10,737 bases of DNA from positions 1 through 10,737 of the forward strand of contig RXOD01006300.1 of assembly GCA_005223375.1 (NCBI GenBank). Reading direction: 5' to 3'. Below, piece by piece: positions 7,601 to 10,737 of this stretch. The DNA is from Amoebophrya sp. AT5.2 (taxonomy: Eukaryota > Sar > Dinophyceae > Syndiniales > Amoebophryaceae). The notes under the pieces are model-generated. The model was not told where the DNA came from and searched no databases. It worked only from the letters and a program-made list of their open reading frames with translations. The position numbers were made by a program, and so were the translations under genes. The number at the start of each line of letters is the position of its first letter. The first letter of the stretch is position 1.

Positions 7601-10600
7601 TACGAGCACCAAAGGGGGCCCAGAAGAGCCCCCGCAAAATGGCACTATACCAGTGCCAGCACTTAGCCAGTTATCACCTGGTCCCACGAGCATAGCGGAC
7701 AGGTTGGAGAACAGCATCGGGCCCAGTTGATCATTCAAGCTTTCGCTCAGTTCCGTCATGTTGTAGGTGACGTCGGTCTGGGTGCGGATGAGCTGCGTTT
7801 CGTTCTGCAGCGCCGCGGTTTGGTTGAACAGCCGCTCCCAGCTAAGCTCCGCGTCGCCGGTGGTCTCAAGCTGGTTGGTCATCATCATGGAAACCTGCGT
7901 CGCCAGCGCCGTCACGTCTGCCGCGATCTGGTCGAGCTTGGTCACGTAAATATCACCAGTCTCAGACTCAGTTTCATTTTCATCACCGCCCTGCGTTGAA
8001 TTACTATCGTTCGCTTCCGTCGCGGCCAAATTCGCCGCTTTCAGGTCGTCCACGGTCGCCCCGATCTGACCCAGAACTTGCAGCAGCTCCTCGCGGTGGC
8101 GTGTCGTTTCCTCTGCCGCAGCCGCCTGCGGGGCTACTACTGACTCGGTAATGGACTCGTTCACTTTTGCGGAGAGAGACGCGGTGAGGGACTCGGTAAT
8201 GGCCTGCTGGTTGTCGTCCAACAAGTCGCTGATCGTGCTGCCGATCGCCTCCAATAACGAGTTCGTGTCCAGGCTCCCGCCCGCGTTGGCGGCCTGCATC
8301 TTCGCCAGCAACGCGTCGTGGTGCTCCTGCATCTTCGCCGTGTGCTCTTCCATCACGGAGTTCTGCGCATCCATCGCCGCTCTCTTACAAAAGGGCTGTA
8401 TCCGAAAGTTTTCTTTGCAGTGCTTGCTCCCAACGTAAGCAGCAGGAGCACAGTAAATACGGACAACACAAAACACAACAGGACGAAGACACTGCAGGTC
8501 ATCTGCGCCACTGCACATCGATCAGACCTCCACAGGGTACATCATGGACATGGTTTCTTTTGGTATACGAGAAAAAACTAAGTATTGTGCAAGAGTTCCA
8601 CAACAACTGTTCTCCAGACAGAGGAGTCCGAATCGCCCCCAGAAAAATAAAAATATCAGACATAGGTAAAGGTTGTTTCTTTCGGGTCTTAGCTTTCTGT
8701 TCGGCCGCGTCCGTTCTCGCCTCCGTGGCCATCTGGGCCAGCTTCGTGCTCACGCTCGTGTTCACGGAGTTCACAAGGTCCTTCAGAATCGTCTCCGACC
8801 CGTCCACGATAGGCTTCACATTGTCCTGGATGATGCCGCTGTTGAGCATCGTCCTGATGCCCTCGACCTGTTCCGTGACGGCGGCACCAGTGTCCTCCTC
8901 GCTGTCCTCCAGCGCCGCCTGCGTCGTCGCGTTCACGCTCTCGATAATCGCGGTCTTCCTATGTCAACCGCCCAGCTACTAACACTAGCACGGGACGACT
9001 ACGACTACGACCACTAGTAGTAGCACTAGCACTAGCACTAGGACTATCAGCACAGGCTAGTAAATCAGCCTCAGCTCCTTCTCCTAAACAGGCGGTAGGG
9101 GTAGCAGTCCGGAGAGGCTTCATTGCGGGGGCGAAGGATCTGGCTCACAAGGCCACAGTACAATAGGATCGAAGGAATGTTGTGCATGTGCTGCTCACCG
9201 TCGCACCACAAGCGCCAAGAACGCTCGTCCAGAGCGAGTCACTCAAAAATGTTTTTGCGTGTCAGCTTGCTGTTGCTACTCCGTTGGCTTTTCTCTTTCC
9301 TAATATGTTTGCATGACTTTCTACAACCCGAAAGCGAAATAGGCCTTCGGCTTTCTAGAAGAACAAGGAAGTAGTTCTTCTTCCACCTAGTTTTCGAACT
9401 ATAGCCACAGGCGCAGGCCACTTTCTTACCAGCTGGACGGTTCATATCGTGGATCCCAGTTTGTTGTCCAATTCGGCAGTATTCGGCATCCCATCAAGTT
9501 TGACTTTCACGTCCGAGATTTGCGACACGAGCTCGCTTTTGATGTTTGCAGACTCGCCGTTGATCACCTTCGACAAATCGCTCGTGATCGTCGCTGTATC
9601 CAGCGTTTCCACCCCGGACTTCATAGCGTCCACCTCCGTTTTCATGTCCCCCGTCGCTGTAGTCAGCGTTTCCACCCCGGTCTTCATAGTGGCCACATCT
9701 TCTTTCATCTGCTCCACCCAAGCGTTGGTCTCGCCAACGGATCCGACTTTGTTGTCCACGGTGTCGACTTTGCCTTCCACGGCTGCGACTTTGGCGACCA
9801 CGTCATCGACTTTAGCGGCTATTTCCTGCTGGAAATTGTCCACTTTTGTGCCAGTCGCCACTTTGTCGCTCACCGCAGTCAGAGAAGCGGAGATGGGCTC
9901 CAGAGCGTCCAGCGTCTTCTGCAGTTTGCCCATCATGGTCGTGACGTTCACCTGGATCGAGTTCTGCACATCCTCAATCGCCTGCAGTTTTGCGTCCTGC
10001 GAGTTCTGCAAACCCTCAATCACCTGCAGTTTCGCGTCCTGCGCCGTGTTCTGGGCGGCCAACTGATTGTTTGATTTACAATGGATTGTGTCCTTCGAAG
10101 CAAACTAGCTGCTCAGCTGTACCTCCATATGTAGTCTAGCTCGAGGAAGATGAAGAAGATGAAGAACAAAAAGAAGAAGAACTTAGATCTTCTAGTAGAA
10201 ATTCAAGCTAGGCGAGGGGGGAAACGCGACGGGAATTGCGAAGATGCTTCGCAATATTAAAGAGAAAGAACTACAAAGCAGGGCTGCTGGGCTCAGGTAT
10301 AATACATTGGTCTCCATTTCGGTAACTTTTGCCGCGAGGTCTGCGACAGCGGATCCCAAGTCAGTGTCTTGCGTGCTGGTGGCTGTGCTTGCGCTGCGTT
10401 TCGTGGCCACCAGGGAGGACTTGTCGTCCCTTGAGGCATCACCATGTTCGGCGAGCGCATCGACCTGTTCCTTCAGGGACAGCTGCTGGCGCGGAGCGGC
10501 CGTCTTCTGCGCAGCTGTTTGCACAACTTTCTTGTCCTCCTGCGGGATCCTTGTCACTACTTCTGCATCTGCTTCAGTTGGTTCTGCTCCTGCTTCCCCC

Positions 10601-10737
10601 GCTACCGCTTCGTTGGAAAAGGTGGTCTCCGCGCCGGTCGCTGTGGGACTCGAGAGGGTCTGACGCTCGTTGAGAAGAACCGGCACGGCTGGCTGCAGCG
10701 GCGCCGGTTGCGTCACCACAGGCGGTTCTTGCGCCAC
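4152..10737 (-). CDS. Long coiled-coil protein, eight coding blocks, 5' partial
   Basis: Coding blocks, in order: 10737-10306, 10062-9449, 8958-8667, 8395-7678, 7221-6905, 6437-6087, 5772-5428, 4676-4152. Spliced, they give 3594 bases: 1197 residues plus TAA, with no internal stop. Phases match at every junction. The N-terminal part is Pro/Ala/Thr/Glu-rich. The middle is long alpha-helical coiled coil, including four successive seven-residue units beginning K-V (9730-9813). The C-terminal part has an Asn/Thr/Gly/Glu linker and a basic Gly/Lys/Ser tail. I count about 23 N-x-S/T sequons, most in blocks 4 and 8. No transmembrane segment or catalytic motif is seen; any signal peptide would lie outside the window. 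A structural or surface filament-like role is possible but unproven. The family is not recognised. The GT-AG junctions (introns 1, 4, 5) and the exact 3' end are less certain than the blocks themselves. Confidence 0.78.
4677..5427 (-). mobile_element. Intron 7: TIR-bearing introner-like element, 751 bases
   Basis: The ends are ATG-CAG[CTATGG and CGATAG]CAG-AGG. CAG is a perfect direct repeat (5430-5428 and 4679-4677). The two termini share CTAT. Exactly 15 bases in from each end they share AATTWTTCTACTTC, 13 of 14 identical, at 5412-5399 and, inverted, 4695-4708. Ungapped identity is 18 of 29. The donor is CT, not GT. Excision with one CAG joins D-M-Q to R-N-I-T in frame. A 19-base tandem repeat lies inside. 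No transposase-like frame is visible. Confidence 0.78.
5233..5270. repeat. 19-base tandem duplication inside intron 7
   Basis: Two perfect adjacent copies of a 19-base unit (TGCTCGTGCTCGTCAGGAT), at 5233-5251 and 5252-5270. A partial third copy (GTCAGGAT) lies just before, at 5220-5227. It looks like recent slippage or duplication in non-coding DNA. Confidence 0.9.
5428..5772 (-). CDS. Coding block 7 of the coiled-coil gene
   Basis: 115 codons, charged and helical. The block starts D-S-G-E-D-R-W-E and carries N-G-S-L and N-T-T-T sequons. It ends A-L-D-M-Q with the CAG codon that is also the direct repeat of intron 7. No GT donor exists between here and the in-frame TGA at 5397-5395 that would suit a standard intron. 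An internal ATG (5739) is unlikely to be a start, because the upstream frame is open and joins block 6. Confidence 0.83.
5773..6086 (-). other. Intron 6: introner-like element with GAC direct repeat, 314 bases
   Basis: The ends are GTC-GAC[TATGCTGC and CGATCAG]GAC-TCC. GAC flanks the element on both sides, and the 5' end has the same (C)TATG start as introns 2, 3 and 7. Removing the element and one GAC gives in-frame ...K-S-V-D-S-G-E-D. The inverted repeat is weak: only CT and scattered subterminal bases such as GCTGA match. An alternative using TCGA repeats would add two residues, also in frame. Confidence 0.6.
6087..6437 (-). CDS. Coding block 6 of the coiled-coil gene
   Basis: About 117 codons. 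The block opens V-G-T-S-L-E-N-S-V-D-A-Q and continues as a Met-rich coiled coil with an N-A-T-S sequon. It ends in a basic, less helical part (P-K-K-R-V-V-E-D-R). A Cys occurs close to the junction (V-G-C-P-K-S-V). The frame would hit TGA at 6065-6063 if intron 6 were not removed. Confidence 0.82.
6438..6460. repeat. Two overlapping perfect palindromes at the 3' end of intron 5
   Basis: CTCATTTgAAATGAG (6438-6452) overlaps TGAAATGAgTCATTTCA (6444-6460). On the minus strand the first ends exactly at the predicted AG acceptor. The segment can form either of two mutually exclusive hairpins. Confidence 0.85.
6730..6759 (-). repeat. Imperfect copy of the intron 5 / block 6 border
   Basis: Compared with 6413-6431 plus 6455-6465, 27 of 30 bases agree. 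The second copy has an extra 23 bases (6432-6454) containing much of the palindrome. Read in the block 6 frame, this copy encodes T-S-L-E-K where block 6 has T-S-L-E-N, then runs into a stop. It looks like a decayed duplicate exon edge. Confidence 0.6.
6905..7221 (-). CDS. Coding block 5 of the coiled-coil gene
   Basis: About 105 codons. The first dozen residues are Pro/Phe-rich (A-S-L-P-P-G-P-F-F). The rest is a strong coiled coil with the N-T-T-R and N-Q-T-V sequons and regular Leu/Ile/Val spacing. The block ends E-H-M-D-T in phase 0. The start depends on the CAGCAG acceptor chosen. The ATG-less opening means it must be an internal exon. Confidence 0.8.
7222..7677 (-). other. Intron 4 (GT...CAGCAG), 456 bases, possible introner relic
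   Basis: Donor ACCAG|GTGATA, acceptor ACCAGCAG|TT, phase 1. CAG sits directly on both sides of a GTGATAAC...AGTACCAG unit, and the longer string ACCAG occurs at both ends. The terminal sequences GTGATA and CTGGTA (reverse complement of the 3' end) are loosely alike. A tandem CAGCAG acceptor could give two proteins differing by one residue. A six-base hairpin (GGCACT/AGTGCC, 7641-7657) lies near the donor. No convincing exon was seen inside. Confidence 0.65.
7678..8395 (-). CDS. Coding block 4 of the coiled-coil gene
   Basis: This is the longest block, about 240 codons. A methionine/glutamine-rich helix (M-D-A-Q-N-S-V-M-E-E) is followed by heptad-type segments. It then runs through an acidic linker rich in Asn, Ser, Gly, Glu and Thr at about 7955-8020, and into more coiled coil. 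It carries eight N-x-S/T sequons. The block ends in phase 1 at GGA CCA G. Confidence 0.88.
8396..8666 (-). mobile_element. Intron 3: TIR-bearing introner-like element, 271 bases
   Basis: The ends are CC[TATGTCTGA and GGATACAG]CC, with CC as direct repeat. Aligned without gaps from the termini, the 5' arm (8665-8644) and the reverse complement of the 3' arm (8396-8417) agree at 15 of 22 positions; three of the seven mismatches, all within the first eight bases, are transitions. The first bases are not GT, and the last are CAG. Removal of the element plus one CC keeps the frame. A GT-AG alternative (AT|GTCTGA to AAGAG|A) is also in frame, but it would ignore the TIRs. Confidence 0.68.
8667..8958 (-). 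CDS. Coding block 3 of the coiled-coil gene
   Basis: About 97 codons, acidic and helical, with N-A-T-T and N-T-S-V sequons. The block ends in a basic stretch K-A-K-T-R-K-K-Q-P-L. Its frame stays open into intron 3, where it becomes AT-rich and hydrophobic. Joining to block 4 in phase 0 keeps a basic segment (P-F-C-K-R-A-A) across the junction. Confidence 0.8.
8959..9448 (-). mobile_element. Intron 2: TIR-bearing introner-like element, 490 bases
   Basis: The 5' end reads GA[TATGAACCG and the 3' end GACATAG]GA, so the dinucleotide GA flanks the element directly. The 5' arm (9446-9431) and the reverse complement of the 3' arm (8960-8977) share TATG, then AACCG, one mismatch, then CCAGCT. The 3' arm has two extra bases after TATG. 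Removing the element plus one GA joins ...TCC ACG|AAG ACC... in frame. The donor is not GT. Inside are hexamer repeats and two small hairpins. No transposase frame is present, so if mobile it is non-autonomous. Confidence 0.75.
9022..9041. repeat. Hexamer repeat (AGCACT)n in intron 2
   Basis: Three copies of AGCACT plus a partial, next to other CACTAG/ACTACG-like short repeats at about 8978-9041. It is simple-sequence DNA near the 3' end of intron 2. Confidence 0.75.
9449..10062 (-). CDS. Coding block 2 of the coiled-coil gene
   Basis: This block has about 205 codons of classic coiled coil. It opens with two near-identical 14-residue units (42-base repeat). Four heptads starting K-V follow at 9730-9813. 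A 21-residue unit is duplicated (63-base period) near 9589-9689. These repeats suggest growth by internal duplication. The frame meets TGA at 9444-9442, just inside the following TIR element, so the element must be removed for translation to continue. Confidence 0.88.
9589..9689 (-). repeat. 63-base-period repeat in block 2
   Basis: A 38-base segment at 9589-9626 recurs at 9652-9689 with about three differences. The period of 63 bases is 21 residues, three heptads. The encoded unit centres on M-K-x-G-V-E-T-L. Confidence 0.85.
9959..10042 (-). repeat. 42-base tandem repeat in block 2
   Basis: Two adjacent 42-base copies (9959-10000, 10001-10042) with four differences. They encode 14-residue coiled-coil units of the type Q-D-A-K-L-Q-x-I-E. 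Fourteen residues equal two heptads, so the duplication keeps coiled-coil register. Confidence 0.9.
10063..10305 (-). other. Intron 1 (GT-AG reading), 243 bases
   Basis: Donor AAT|GTATTA, acceptor CAATCAG|TTGG, phase 0. It contains a TTC/TTCT-rich pyrimidine tract at 10145-10190. An alternative uses the direct repeat CAAT present at both ends; it would keep three more bases (CAG) and also preserves frame. Inverted repeats at the ends are weak at best. Confidence 0.65.
10306..10737 (-). CDS. Coding block 1 of the coiled-coil gene (5' end outside window)
   Basis: This block has 144 codons, in frame from the window edge. Residues 1 to about 85 are rich in Pro, Ala, Thr and Glu and probably disordered. 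From about residue 85 the pattern becomes charged and helical, ending V-T-E-M-E-T-N. The block ends in phase 0 before GTATTA. Beyond the junction the frame loses GC3 bias and turns hydrophobic, which supports a splice there. No start codon can be named inside the window. Confidence 0.8.

Noticed and set aside
9239..9445. 68-residue minus-strand frame starting at ATG 9445 inside intron 2
   Set aside because: It lies wholly inside a TIR-bounded element, lacks the GC3 bias of the exons and has no coiled-coil pattern.
4677..9448. Autonomous transposon with its own transposase
   Set aside because: The elements are 271-751 bases with no long internal frame or catalytic motif; at most they are non-autonomous.
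9449..10066. 205-codon plus-strand open frame opposite block 2
   Set aside because: It is an antisense shadow of the coiled-coil exon. High GC3 and few stop-compatible codons on the sense strand keep the reverse frame open; the Ser/Thr/Val-rich product mirrors sense codons.

Overview
The window looks like nuclear DNA of a unicellular eukaryote. It carries two large genes, both on the minus strand. One is an uninterrupted 5' coding part of 864 codons for a KH-domain protein. The other is a long coiled-coil gene cut into eight coding blocks by seven introns. Several introns are not GT-AG. They begin (C)TATG, end in AG, carry terminal inverted repeats (TIRs) and are flanked by 2-3 base direct repeats, like transposon insertions. 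Introns of this type (non-canonical 'introner elements') are known from the syndinian dinoflagellate Amoebophrya, and the dense, GC-rich exon / AT-richer intron layout fits. That assignment is an inference. A euglenid with nonconventional introns, or another introner-bearing protist, remains possible.

Layout, in the direction of transcription (right to left). Positions 10737-4152 hold the coiled-coil gene; its N-terminus lies beyond the right edge. The spliced reading frame stays open through all eight blocks and gives about 1197 residues ending at TAA (4154-4152). It is rich in heptad repeats, N-x-S/T sequons and Thr/Asn/Gly/Glu tracts. I do not recognise the family. Positions 4151-2593 are mainly non-coding: the 3' flank of the coiled-coil gene and the 5' flank of the KH gene, with two orphan open frames, a GA microsatellite and a possible short leader (TATA-like box, pyrimidine-rich CAG acceptor). 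Positions 2592-1 hold the KH gene, which runs off the left edge with no stop.

The most unusual content is the intron set. In four introns (2, 3, 6, 7), removing the TIR-bounded element plus one direct-repeat copy restores the coding frame exactly, although the first bases are not GT. The remaining three (1, 4, 5) can be read as GT-AG. So one gene appears to mix two intron classes, or one class at different stages of conversion. The two genes share strand but nothing in sequence shows that they act together.
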